From positions 186,001 through 250,000 of the forward strand of contig NZ_SRLC01000003.1 in assembly GCF_004765605.1 (NCBI RefSeq): a stretch of DNA of 64,000 nucleotides. The letters run 5' to 3'. A program made the position numbers and the translations under genes. The DNA comes from Hymenobacter aquaticus. GTDB lineage: Bacteria; Bacteroidota; Bacteroidia; Cytophagales; Hymenobacteraceae. Under the pieces are notes generated by a model, which worked only from the letters and a program-made list of their open reading frames with translations, was not told the origin of the DNA and made no database searches. Each line of letters starts with the position of its first letter. The first letter of the stretch is position 1. Positions 35,022 through 43,647 of the stretch are shown piece by piece.

Positions 35022-36839
35022 ATGGCAGCCAAAGACCACCTGCAAGAGCAAATTCGGCATCTGCCCCACCGGCCGGGCATCTATAAGTTCTTCGATGATG
35101 AAGGCATCATCTACGTGGGCAAGGCCATTGACATCCGCAAGCGGGTCAGCAGCTACTTCAACAAGCAGGACCACAACAAGAAGACTCAGCAGCTGGTGCG
35201 CAACATCAAGCGCATCGAGTTTACCATCGTGGATAGTGAGTCCGACGCGTTTCTGCTGGAAAACAACCTTATCAAGCAGAACCAGCCCAAGTACAACATC
35301 CTGCTCAAGGACGGCAAAACCTATCCGTACCTGTGCCTGACCAACGAACGGTTTCCGCGCCTGCTGCCCACGCGCAAGAAAATCAACGACGGCTCGCGCT
35401 ATTACGGCCCCTACGCCAACCTGACGGCCATGAACATTCTGCTGGAGCTGATCCGGGCCCTGTATCCGCTCCGCACCTGCACCTACAACCTGTCGCCCGA
35501 AAACGTGGCGGCCGGCAAGTTCAAAGTGTGTTTGGAGTATCATCTGGGCAATTGCAAGGGCCCGTGCGAAGGACTGGTGGATGAGGATGCGTACAACCAG
35601 AACATCCAGCAGATTCGCAATATTCTCAGCGGCAACCTGAGCGTGCCGAAGGCTTACTTCCGCGAGAAAATGATGGCCGCCGCCCAGGATCAGCAGTTCG
35701 AGCTGGCCCACTCCTTCAAGCAGAAGCTCGACCGGCTCGACGAGTTCCAGGCCAAGTCGACGGTGGTAAATGCCTCGCTGTCCAACATCGACGTGTTCAG
35801 TATTGCGGCCAACGAGAAAAATGCCTTTATCAACTACCTCAAAGTGATGAACGGCTCCATCATTCTGACCCAATCGGTGGAAGTAGTGAAGAAACTCGAC
35901 GAAACCGACGCCGAGATTCTGGCCCCGATGGTGATGCAGATGCGCGAGGAATTTGAAAGCCAGTCCAAGGAAATCCTGGTGAACGTCGCCCTGCCCGAGC
36001 TACCGATTCCCGGGGCCACCGTTACGGTGCCCCAGATTGGGGATAAGCGTAAACTGCTGGAGCTGTCCATCAAGAACGTCATGTACCTGCGCAAGGAGAA
36101 GGAAAGCATGAATGACCGCTCCAAAGACCTCAACGAGGTTCGCATTATGGAGACGATTAAGAAGGATTTGCGCCTGACCGAGCTGCCCAAGCACATCGAG
36201 TGCTTCGACAACTCCAACTTCCAGGGCGACAATCCGGTGGCCGCTATGGTATGTTTCCGCAACGCGAAGCCCAGCAAGAAAGACTACCGCCACTACCACA
36301 TCAAAACGGTAGTAGGCCCCAACGACTTCGACTCCATGTACGAAGTCGTGACGCGCCGCTACCGCCGGCTGGTAGATGAAGGCGCCTCCTTACCCCAGCT
36401 CGTCATCGTCGACGGAGGCAAAGGCCAGCTCAGTATGGCCGTCAAAGCCCTAAAGGACCTCAACCTCTGGGGGCAGATTCCGGTCATCGGCATTGCCAAA
36501 CGTCTCGAGGAAATCTACGTCCCCAACGACCCGTTGCCCCTGTACATCGACAAAAAGAGCGAGTCCCTGCGGCTTTTTCAGCGTATGCGCGACGAAGTAC
36601 ACCGCTTTGGCATCACCTTCCACCGCAGCCGCCGCGACGCCGCCACGCTCAAAACGGAGCTAACCGACGTCAAAGGTTTGGGCCCTGTCACAGCGGATAA
36701 GCTACTGACTAAGTTCAAGTCCGTAAAGAAGATCAAGGAACTGACGGAAGCTCAACTCATCGAAGAAGTAGGCAAAGCGAAAGCCCGTATTCTGCTGGCG
36801 TACTTTGAGGCGCAGGAGCAGAACCAGGAAAGTCAGTAG
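35022..36839 (+). CDS. uvrC: Excinuclease ABC subunit C
   Basis: 605 aa. Makes both incisions in nucleotide-excision repair with UvrAB. The GIY-YIG nuclease is at about 13-95 (PGIYKFF, IYVGKA, R of IRKR, E of LLENNLI). A UvrB-binding UVR motif is near 205-240, the RNase H-like 5' nuclease covers 375-540 (ECFDNSNFQG, VIVDGGKGQL, HRSRRD) and tandem helix-hairpin-helix motifs end the protein (GLGPVTADKLLTKF). Full length, start ATG 35022. Monocistronic, between two terminators. Confidence 0.97.
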   Translation: MAAKDHLQEQIRHLPHRPGIYKFFDDEGIIYVGKAIDIRKRVSSYFNKQDHNKKTQQLVRNIKRIEFTIVDSESDAFLLENNLIKQNQPKYNILLKDGKTYPYLCLTNERFPRLLPTRKKINDGSRYYGPYANLTAMNILLELIRALYPLRTCTYNLSPENVAAGKFKVCLEYHLGNCKGPCEGLVDEDAYNQNIQQIRNILSGNLSVPKAYFREKMMAAAQDQQFELAHSFKQKLDRLDEFQAKSTVVNASLSNIDVFSIAANEKNAFINYLKVMNGSIILTQSVEVVKKLDETDAEILAPMVMQMREEFESQSKEILVNVALPELPIPGATVTVPQIGDKRKLLELSIKNVMYLRKEKESMNDRSKDLNEVRIMETIKKDLRLTELPKHIECFDNSNFQGDNPVAAMVCFRNAKPSKKDYRHYHIKTVVGPNDFDSMYEVVTRRYRRLVDEGASLPQLVIVDGGKGQLSMAVKALKDLNLWGQIPVIGIAKRLEEIYVPNDPLPLYIDKKSESLRLFQRMRDEVHRFGITFHRSRRDAATLKTELTDVKGLGPVTADKLLTKFKSVKKIKELTEAQLIEEVGKAKARILLAYFEAQEQNQESQ

Positions 36840-36854
36840 AGTCGTTACAATTCA

Positions 36855-36900
36855 AAACAACAAAAAGGCCCCGCTTCTCAGCGGGGCCTTTTTGTTGTTT
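36855..36900. terminator. Bidirectional terminator between uvrC and gldN
   Basis: A perfect 21-bp stem (36855-36875 with 36880-36900), loop TCTC, with A-runs on one arm and T-runs on the other so both strands end in T. It serves the convergent uvrC and gldN ends. Confidence 0.92.
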
Positions 36901-36912
36901 GTCTGGCGCTTG

Positions 36913-37803
36913 TTAGAAGCTCCAGAGGTTGTATTCGTATTCGATCAGGTCGGAAGCAGCCTGCTGAGCAGCCAACACCCCTTGCTGAGGACCACCGTAC
37001 ACTTCGTCGAGGCGAGAGTCGTTGGGGTTCGAAACCTTCACGATGTAGGAGTTAAACAGCCACAGCTCAAAAGCATCAGCCAAGTTCTTGTGCTGGGCGT
37101 CGTTCTGCGAGTTAAACCAGATAGCCTTATCAGGGTTAGCGCGGAATACCCGAACCAAGTCGCTGTACTTAAACGTGCCAATCGGAGTTTCAATGCCCGA
37201 CACGTTTGAGCTCAGCGTGGAAGGAACCAGCAGCGTAACGGTTTTGATATCGTGATACATCCGTGACCGTTTCTTGTCAAAGATCATATCCTCCTTCAAT
37301 TCCATCTGGTACAAGTCCTTGTAACGGTACTCGTAGCTCGGGGGCGCAGCAGGAGCCTTGGGCTTAGCAGCCGTTGTCTTACCCTTCTTGCCTTTAGGCT
37401 TGGGAGTTCCCCAGTCGTCGTCGGAGGTTTGTTCGCTGAAACCAGCGGCTTTTTCCTCTTCGCTCAGACCGGCACTGGCCTCTACGTACGACATCCGACC
37501 GGAAACCTCCGTGGGGGTAAACGTAGACGTCAGAGAGTCATTCCGGTATGCCTGAAGTTCACCGCGCTTGACGGCTTCCAGGATTACCCGGCTGATTTCT
37601 TTGCCTTCCGAGAACATGGGCTTGTTCTGCTTTTCGCGAAGGTCAACCGCACGCCAGATCGTTTTCCGGAACATGATGTCCGAATTGGGAATCGGGCGAT
37701 ACGAGCCGTTGCTGCTGGCGGTCGTAGCTTGTTCCTGAGCCGATGCTGAGACCGACAGCGTCAGGCTGGCCGCCAAAGCGGCGAAGGAAAGGAATTTGTT
37801 CAT
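36913..37803 (-). CDS. gldN: Gliding motility / T9SS protein GldN (PorN)
   Basis: 296 aa with signal peptide (SASA-QE). GldN partners GldK in the periplasmic ring of the T9SS. Conserved landmarks are IMFRKTIWRAVDLREKQNKPMF, EISRVILEAVKRGELQAY, the MELKEDMIFDKKRSRM segment and WFNSQNDAQHKNLADAFELWLFNS. A Lys/Pro/Ala-rich insertion (about 138-160) is a variable linker. Last gene of the porP-gldKLMN cluster, 47 bases after gldM and followed by a strong terminator. Confidence 0.95.
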   Translation of the reverse strand: MNKFLSFAALAASLTLSVSASAQEQATTASSNGSYRPIPNSDIMFRKTIWRAVDLREKQNKPMFSEGKEISRVILEAVKRGELQAYRNDSLTSTFTPTEVSGRMSYVEASAGLSEEEKAAGFSEQTSDDDWGTPKPKGKKGKTTAAKPKAPAAPPSYEYRYKDLYQMELKEDMIFDKKRSRMYHDIKTVTLLVPSTLSSNVSGIETPIGTFKYSDLVRVFRANPDKAIWFNSQNDAQHKNLADAFELWLFNSYIVKVSNPNDSRLDEVYGGPQQGVLAAQQAASDLIEYEYNLWSF

Positions 37804-37850
37804 ACCGTGGTAATCAAAAAAGCGCTGCAGTTAGTTCAGATGAATAACGC

Positions 37851-39431
37851 TTACAGCAACGGAATATTGAACTGCTTCGCTACGTTAACTTCTTCCTGCT
37901 GATCCTGGAAGTTCAAACGACGAACTTCTTTCACTTCGATGTAGAGACGGTCGCCTTCGCGGGCTGAGTTAACTACATCCGACAGGTTAGCCTCGGGGCC
38001 ACTGATGGTACGCGTGGGCAGAGCAGGACGCTTGCCACGCACCAGCGTTACTTCATAACGCGTTACGCGGTAACGAGCGTCGTCGGGCAGGAAGGTGGCG
38101 AAACCAGCATCCGGCACAGCTTTCAGGCTCATGTTACGCACAGCAGTGATGGGCGTGCCTTGTTTCTCGTTAGCCTCACGGCCACCCACGATGCACTTAA
38201 TCTCGGGCTTGGGAATCGGACGAACCTGGAAGGTCTGCGAACCAATAGCGTTGCCGCCGCTGCTCACGTTCAGGGTTACTTCGCGCGAGTTTGGCACCAG
38301 CGTTACATCACCGGTCTTAGCACCCGTGATTACCGAAGCACCCGAAGCCGAGAAACCTGGCTTGTACTGAGCACCCAGTGCGGGCACCTGTACGCTAAGC
38401 TTGTTGCCGCACTTGAAATACAGCGCCTGCACCGAAGCCGACTGGATCTGCATTACCGGCTTGGTAACGGTGTAAGGAACCGTCACTTTGAAGGTCGTGT
38501 CGCGGCCATTCTGCTTGAAGCGGATAGTACCGGTCCACTGGGCTTTGGCGTTGCCGGCAGCGTCAAACGAGCCAGGGCGAGCCGTGAACTCTACTTTGCC
38601 TTTGCCATCGGGACCAACTGCCAGCGGGCTGCCGTTCAGGGTCATCGAGGGCTTCAGGCCCGTAGCTGAAGCCGTCAGGAACAGTTCAGCTTTGTATTTG
38701 GTACCGGCTGCTACCGTGTTCGACTCAGCGCTGGCGAAAGCACCAACTTTGTCAAATACGATGATGTTACCACCAACCTTAGCCGATTGAGCAGCCAGAG
38801 CATCCGATTCGTATTTCAGAACTTCTGCTTCTTTCTGGGCTAACGTAGCCAGAGCCGCTACTACCGGAGTGTTTTCAAAGTTCAGCTCAGCAAAGTTCTT
38901 ATTGCGCTGTTCTTTGTCCGTAACCATCGGATCATCCTTGGCATCGAGTGCCAGCGGAGGAATGCCCGGAACGTACTTCTGGATGTAAGAAGAGTAAGCA
39001 TTCAGCTTGTTCTTCATCTCGTATGCCACGCCGTCCTTTTTGCCGCCAAGCATAGTGCTGGCAACTTTGTCTTCGGCGCTCATGTTTTTGAACTCGTTCT
39101 TGCCCTTGTTTTCAGTGGCTGCCAGGAGTTTTTCACGAACGCTGCCCAGGTAGGCTATCATTTCCTGAGTAGTCTTGCGAATTTCTTCGCTCTGTTTCAG
39201 AACTGCTAAGTCGGAAGCCTGATTACGGTTCTTCTCAACCTGTGCCTGAATACCCTTTACCGTTCCATCGTTCGACTTCGATACCTTGTTGTTAATAGCA
39301 GAAAGGCTATCGTCGAGGAACTTGAATTTGAGCAGTATTGCTGAGTTTACTTGAAGGGCCAGAAGAGCAGTCAGTACCAGGTACATCATGCCAATCATCT
39401 TCTGCCTTGGAGTTTCTTTTCCTCCCGCCAT
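37851..39431 (-). CDS. gldM: Gliding motility / T9SS motor protein GldM (PorM)
   Basis: 526 aa. Starts MAGGKETPRQKMIGMMYLVLTALLALQVN: one membrane helix that joins the GldL helices to form the proton-driven motor. The rest is periplasmic: helical D1 (about 40-225) followed by beta-sandwich D2-D4 domains that reach the GldK/N ring. Length and order fit the family. 55 bases after gldL. Confidence 0.96.
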   Translation of the reverse strand: MAGGKETPRQKMIGMMYLVLTALLALQVNSAILLKFKFLDDSLSAINNKVSKSNDGTVKGIQAQVEKNRNQASDLAVLKQSEEIRKTTQEMIAYLGSVREKLLAATENKGKNEFKNMSAEDKVASTMLGGKKDGVAYEMKNKLNAYSSYIQKYVPGIPPLALDAKDDPMVTDKEQRNKNFAELNFENTPVVAALATLAQKEAEVLKYESDALAAQSAKVGGNIIVFDKVGAFASAESNTVAAGTKYKAELFLTASATGLKPSMTLNGSPLAVGPDGKGKVEFTARPGSFDAAGNAKAQWTGTIRFKQNGRDTTFKVTVPYTVTKPVMQIQSASVQALYFKCGNKLSVQVPALGAQYKPGFSASGASVITGAKTGDVTLVPNSREVTLNVSSGGNAIGSQTFQVRPIPKPEIKCIVGGREANEKQGTPITAVRNMSLKAVPDAGFATFLPDDARYRVTRYEVTLVRGKRPALPTRTISGPEANLSDVVNSAREGDRLYIEVKEVRRLNFQDQQEEVNVAKQFNIPLL

Positions 39432-39486
39432 CGTGTCGTGCCTAATCTATATGTAGTGGACGGAAATTAGTATCGCTGCTACCAAA

Positions 39487-40296
39487 TTAGCTGGTAGCGC
39501 GCATGGCGTTCAGCATGTTGCCGTACACCCGGTTCAACGAACCCAGGTTGCTGGTCAGCTGCGTTACTTCCTGCTTGAACTGGTCGGTTTCTTTGCCAGC
39601 CTCGGTCAGGTTCTCCATAGCTTGGCTCAACGTACCGTAGAACTTGTTCATGGACTTCAGGTGCGTGTTGGCATCCTGCAGCTCCATTTCGTACACTGCG
39701 TTCAGAGCGCCCAGGTTCTTGGTAACGTTCTGTACCTGCAGGTGGTACTCTTTAGCATCAGCCGTAGCGCTCGACATGGCCGTGATGGCCTCTACCGTGT
39801 TCGAGTAGGCACTGTTGATTTTCTCCAGCGACTGAGCCGCCGAGCGAACCTTAGTCGTGTACTCTTCGGTAGCGTTAGTAGCGTCGCCCAGCGAAGAAAG
39901 CTGCTGCGTGGTCGTCGACAGACGATTCAGGCCAGCGCCCAGCGAGGAAATGGCCTCGGGAGTTACGTTGGCATCTTTCAGCATGTCGTCCAATTTCTTG
40001 GTCAGACCCTTGCTGTTGTTATCCGAGGTAGAGAAGCTGTTGCTGTTCGTGGAAGGGTCGTAGCCTTCGCTCAATTCTGGATACACCAACGACCAGTCTG
40101 GCTCGTGCGAAGCGGGCTGAAATGCGCTCAGCAAGAAAATCAGTGCCTCAGTACCGAGACCCACGATAAGCATTTCGCTAGCGCCATCCCAGTGCTGAAT
40201 TTTAAACAAAGCCCCGACGATTACGACTGCGGCCCCGATGCCGTACACCTTGGGCATAACCACGTCATACAGGAAACTACCGCCTTTTGCTGCCAT
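39487..40296 (-). CDS. gldL: Gliding motility / T9SS motor protein GldL (PorL)
   Basis: 269 aa from ATG 40296 (MAAKGGSFLYDVVMPKVYGIG); upstream codons in the longer frame are non-conserved. Two membrane helices (about 17-36 and 45-62) carry the conserved FKIQHWDGA loop and the glutamate of GLGTEALIFLLSAF thought to take part in proton flow. The C-terminal two thirds is a cytoplasmic helical, Asn/Ser/Thr-rich coiled-coil region. Between gldK and gldM. Confidence 0.95.
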   Translation of the reverse strand: MAAKGGSFLYDVVMPKVYGIGAAVVIVGALFKIQHWDGASEMLIVGLGTEALIFLLSAFQPASHEPDWSLVYPELSEGYDPSTNSNSFSTSDNNSKGLTKKLDDMLKDANVTPEAISSLGAGLNRLSTTTQQLSSLGDATNATEEYTTKVRSAAQSLEKINSAYSNTVEAITAMSSATADAKEYHLQVQNVTKNLGALNAVYEMELQDANTHLKSMNKFYGTLSQAMENLTEAGKETDQFKQEVTQLTSNLGSLNRVYGNMLNAMRATS

Positions 40297-40367
40297 TTGA
40301 ATTTGAAATTGAAAAAATGTTGTGTGATGATGTAAACGCGTGGGGGAATGCTGGTATTGAGTTTTCG

Positions 40368-41372
40368 CTAGAGAGCTGAGCCAATCTGGATCATAGCCGT
40401 CCGGAAACCAATGTAAGAGCGAGCCGAATCTTGGTATTCGAAGTTGCGGGTACCGGTTTCGAGGAAGTAAGAAATGTCTTTCCAAGAGCCGCCACGCACC
40501 ACTTTGCGGGGTTCGTTGTCGTCAGGGTTGGTGGGGTTCATATCCCATACCACCGGCACCGAAGCTTCCATGTAAGCATCATCGCACCATTCCGATACGT
40601 TGCCCGACATATCGTACAAGCCAAAGTCGTTCGGGAAGAAGGCACCTACTGGAGCGGTGTAAGCATATCCGTCGCTGGCGTAGTCGCCACGGCCGGGCTT
40701 GAAGTTCGCCAGCATGCAGCCTTTCGAGTTACGCAGGTAAGGACCACCCCAGGGATAAGTAGCGAGGTCACGACCACCACGAGCGGCATACTCCCACTCA
40801 GCTTCGGAAGGCAAGCGGAAGTTCGGCGTTGGAGCCAAGCCGGCTTCGGCATTAGCCGCGTTTTTGTTCTTCGTGCGCCAGTTGCAGAAATACTTGGCAG
40901 CAAACCAGTCAACACCCACTACTGGGTAGTCGTCGAAAGCTGGGTGCGTGTAGTAGTACTCCATCAGCGGGTCGCCCATGTGATACGTGAAGTCCCGTAC
41001 CCACACCGTAGTATCGGGGTAGAGTTCGGTCATCACGTACTCTTCGCCGAGGACGTCAATCGAATCCTGCCGAATGGCATTCATGAACTGACGGTATTCG
41101 TTGTTGGTAATCTCGGTCTCATCCATGTAGAAGCCGGCGATAGTCACCTGCTTGTTCATGTTGACCATAGAGGCAGATATGTCCTGATCGGTCTGGCCCA
41201 TGTGGAACGTGCCGCCGGGGCAGGGAACCATACCAAAGGGTACCTCCTGGGGATTGAACTCGGGGCGGTCCTCCGCTCCGACCAAATCGCCTTGCGGTCC
41301 TTTGCCGAAACCACAGCCTCCCAGAAACAGTGCCGAAAGGGCTACTAGGGGCAATACGAGAAACTTGTTCAT
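40368..41372 (-). CDS. gldK: Gliding motility / T9SS lipoprotein GldK (PorK)
   Basis: 334 aa. Lipoprotein signal with C20 (FLGGC). The mature part is a formylglycine-generating-enzyme (SUMF1/FGE-sulfatase) fold: PGGTFHMGQTD, ETEITNNEYRQFM, PVVGVDWFAAKYFCNWR, RLPSEAEWEYAARGG, LYDMSGNVSEWCDD and RGGSWKD. In PorK this fold is structural, forming the outer-membrane ring with GldN. A TTG-N20-TAGATTTG promoter precedes it. Confidence 0.96.
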   Translation of the reverse strand: MNKFLVLPLVALSALFLGGCGFGKGPQGDLVGAEDRPEFNPQEVPFGMVPCPGGTFHMGQTDQDISASMVNMNKQVTIAGFYMDETEITNNEYRQFMNAIRQDSIDVLGEEYVMTELYPDTTVWVRDFTYHMGDPLMEYYYTHPAFDDYPVVGVDWFAAKYFCNWRTKNKNAANAEAGLAPTPNFRLPSEAEWEYAARGGRDLATYPWGGPYLRNSKGCMLANFKPGRGDYASDGYAYTAPVGAFFPNDFGLYDMSGNVSEWCDDAYMEASVPVVWDMNPTNPDDNEPRKVVRGGSWKDISYFLETGTRNFEYQDSARSYIGFRTAMIQIGSAL

Positions 41373-41432
41373 GTTAAGGAAAAAAAGACTGTTCAGGCGG
41401 CGATACCCTAAGATTACAATTTAATGAGCCGG

Positions 41433-41463
41433 CAAATCTAGCGAATATTACGCTCGTTCGCAA
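41433..41463 (-). promoter_or_regulatory. Promoter for gldKLMN
   Basis: Minus strand: TTG (41461-41463), 20-base spacer, TAGATTTG (41433-41440). It matches the Bacteroidota consensus and would start about 55 bases before the gldK ATG. It allows gldKLMN to be transcribed apart from porP. Confidence 0.65.
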
Positions 41464-41609
41464 GCCTGTCGCTCAATGCTTACCTTTTGTCTACGAACTG
41501 GTACGGATACCGGTTAAACGATGGTAAGCAGTGAGTTAGTGTAAATGCCCCTCTTAATTCATCGTGTAGGCATTCAGCCAGCCAACAATCCTTAGAAAAG
41601 CCCCTAAAA

Positions 41610-42602
41610 CTAGAAGCTGTAGCGGGGAGTACGGATGGCTGGACGGGTGGCCAAGCCCGGTTTGGGCAGGCGGTAGGAGAGCATGATTTCGTGAGAGCTG
41701 AATGCACGCGCAGCTTGGTTAAATGCAATAAAGTCGAAAGCGTAACCGAAGCGCAAAGCATTATCCTTAGCAAAGCTCATGCCCAACATACCCGTTATCG
41801 ACTCATCGTAACGGTAGCCAACTCCTCCCCAAAACTTGTCGTTGATCGTAGCCCGAACACCGCCTTCGTACGAGTTGTTCTGCAAGTTGAATTTATTGTT
41901 GTCGCCAAACTTTCCGGGCAACACCATCTTTACCAACACGGTAGGGGTGACTACAACGGATGAAGAAGCTTCAATATTGTAGCCGGCCGTCAGATAAGCG
42001 TGGTTTTCTCCGATGGCCTTCGCCCCCTTCGTTCCTCCGTCGCTTTTGAAGCGGTATTCAGCGCGCAACAGGTTGTTGGCGCTCAAGCCCGCGTACAGCT
42101 TGTCCGACTCGTACCACACGCCAACACCCGCGTCAAACTTCCGGTCGGAACCGTCCTGTGGGACGCTGCTGTCAGGCCGCAGGTCGGCGGCACGATACAG
42201 GCCTTTGCTCAAGTGGTTGAAGATACCCTGGACACCGAGGCCAAGCTTGCCTTCACCTACTTTGATGTGCTTGGAGTAGGAAAGCTGCACGTTTGTGATG
42301 CTGGCCTGGGCAATTTTATCCCGGAAGACACTCAGGCCAACACCCCCACCAACAGCTGCCACCGGCATTGAGGCGGTCAGGGCATAGGTCTGTGGCGACC
42401 CCCCATCATCAAACGAGCCGCCATACCCCAAATACTGGTAGCGGCCCAATGTCGTAATCTCGCCCTGGCCTTTAATGCCAGCATAAGCGGGGTTCAGATA
42501 CATGCCATTGAAGGCATAATGGCTGAACTGAGGCTGCTGCTGCGCAAATGCAGTGGCGGAAACTGCTGAGGTCAGCAGCAAAGAAAGTAAAGTTCTCTTC
42601 AT
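41610..42602 (-). CDS. porP: PorP/SprF family T9SS outer-membrane protein
   Basis: 330 aa. Signal peptide (AFA-QQ) then QPQFSHYAFNGMYLNPAYAGIKG, the typical PorP/SprF opening. The body is an outer-membrane beta-barrel of alternating strands ending SSHEIMLSYRL. PorP/SprF proteins work with PorK/GldK; they also help export CTD proteins such as SprB. It precedes gldK by 237 bases with its own strong promoter, the same order as porPKLMN of Porphyromonas. Confidence 0.93.
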   Translation of the reverse strand: MKRTLLSLLLTSAVSATAFAQQQPQFSHYAFNGMYLNPAYAGIKGQGEITTLGRYQYLGYGGSFDDGGSPQTYALTASMPVAAVGGGVGLSVFRDKIAQASITNVQLSYSKHIKVGEGKLGLGVQGIFNHLSKGLYRAADLRPDSSVPQDGSDRKFDAGVGVWYESDKLYAGLSANNLLRAEYRFKSDGGTKGAKAIGENHAYLTAGYNIEASSSVVVTPTVLVKMVLPGKFGDNNKFNLQNNSYEGGVRATINDKFWGGVGYRYDESITGMLGMSFAKDNALRFGYAFDFIAFNQAARAFSSHEIMLSYRLPKPGLATRPAIRTPRYSF

Positions 42603-42657
42603 AGAACTGATTGATTAGTGGTCTGTTAGGGCTTGGGTGGGCCAACGTAGGGGTTTC

Positions 42658-42688
42658 CAAATGTATGGAAAAAACCAAGTACAACAAA
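42658..42688 (-). promoter_or_regulatory. Promoter for porP
   Basis: Minus strand: TTTG (42685-42688), 19 bases, TACATTTG (42658-42665). It matches both consensus boxes and the spacing, with a start near 42651 and about 48 bases of leader. Confidence 0.75.
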
Positions 42689-42697
42689 CCACCAAAA

Positions 42698-42737
42698 AAA
42701 CAAGCGGAAGAGCTCATAGAAGCTCTTCCGCTTGTTT
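42698..42737 (-). terminator. Terminator of hemD
   Basis: A perfect 17-bp stem (42698-42714 with 42721-42737, loop CATAGA). On the minus strand it is followed by more T residues. It ends 10 bases after the porP -33 box and so insulates porP from hemD. Confidence 0.9.
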
Positions 42738-42743
42738 TACGCG

Positions 42744-43574
42744 CTATGCGTTCTGTTTGCCGCTTTTATTTTTCTCTTTTCCGACATCTGGCCCGTGGTG
42801 CAATCGGATGTAGGCTTCGATAGCCCCGGTCATGGACGGGGCATTTGGTTGCGGGGCTTCAATGTCTAGTTCGAGGCCGGCATCCAGCACGGCTTTGGCG
42901 GTAGTAGGGCCAAAAGCCGCGATGCGGGTGCCATTCTGCTCAAAATCGGGGAAGTTGATAAAGAGCGAACTGATACCGGAGGGACTAAAGAAGGCGATGC
43001 AATCGTACTTCACATCGGACAAATCCGACAGGTCGCTGGCGACGGTATGGTAGATGACGGCCTCCGTAAACTTGAAGCCGTTGGCCCGCATAAACTCCGG
43101 AATATCATCCTTGCGGATATCGGAGCAAGGGTACAAAAACTTTTCGCTTTTGTGCTTCTTGATAACGTCGAACAGGTCGACGGCGGTGCGCTGGCCGACG
43201 AATAGCTTGCGCTTGCGCAGCACAATGTACTTCTGCAGGTAGTTGGCGGTTTGCTCCGAGATGCAGAAATACTTCATCTCTGCCGGCATTTCCAACTTGG
43301 CTTCCTGGCAAATGCGGAAGAAGTGGTCTACCGCGTTACGGCTGGTAAAGATGACAGCCGTGTGCTCCGCAATGTTGATTTTCTCTTTGCGAAAATCCTT
43401 ATACGAAACGGGGTCAACCTGGATAAACTCGCGAAAATCGACTTTGATGCCATACTTCTCAGCAATGGCAAAATATGGGGAGACGTCGTTTGCGGGCTTA
43501 GGCTGGGTAACCAGAATGCTGGAGATACGCTTGGCATGACGGCCCGTCCCCGGTTTGTCTGTGCTCTCGGCCAT
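42744..43574 (-). CDS. hemD: Uroporphyrinogen-III synthase
   Basis: 276 aa. Cyclises hydroxymethylbilane in tetrapyrrole synthesis. The two-lobed family is weakly conserved, but SSILVTQPKPAND, AVIFTSRNAVDHFF, YFCISEQTANYLQK, DCIAFFSPSGISSLF and RIAAFGPTTAKAVLDAGLELDIEAPQPNAPSM are the expected pattern. N- and C-termini are charged extensions. It lies after the DUF4271 gene, a pairing common in Bacteroidota, and is followed by a strong terminator. Confidence 0.88.
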   Translation of the reverse strand: MAESTDKPGTGRHAKRISSILVTQPKPANDVSPYFAIAEKYGIKVDFREFIQVDPVSYKDFRKEKINIAEHTAVIFTSRNAVDHFFRICQEAKLEMPAEMKYFCISEQTANYLQKYIVLRKRKLFVGQRTAVDLFDVIKKHKSEKFLYPCSDIRKDDIPEFMRANGFKFTEAVIYHTVASDLSDLSDVKYDCIAFFSPSGISSLFINFPDFEQNGTRIAAFGPTTAKAVLDAGLELDIEAPQPNAPSMTGAIEAYIRLHHGPDVGKEKNKSGKQNA

Positions 43575-43647
43575 AAGGTAGAAAAAAGGTAAAGCTAGGG
43601 CAATAAGGCGGCGCTGGGAGTAATAGAAAGCTTCTGCTAAGGCCAGG

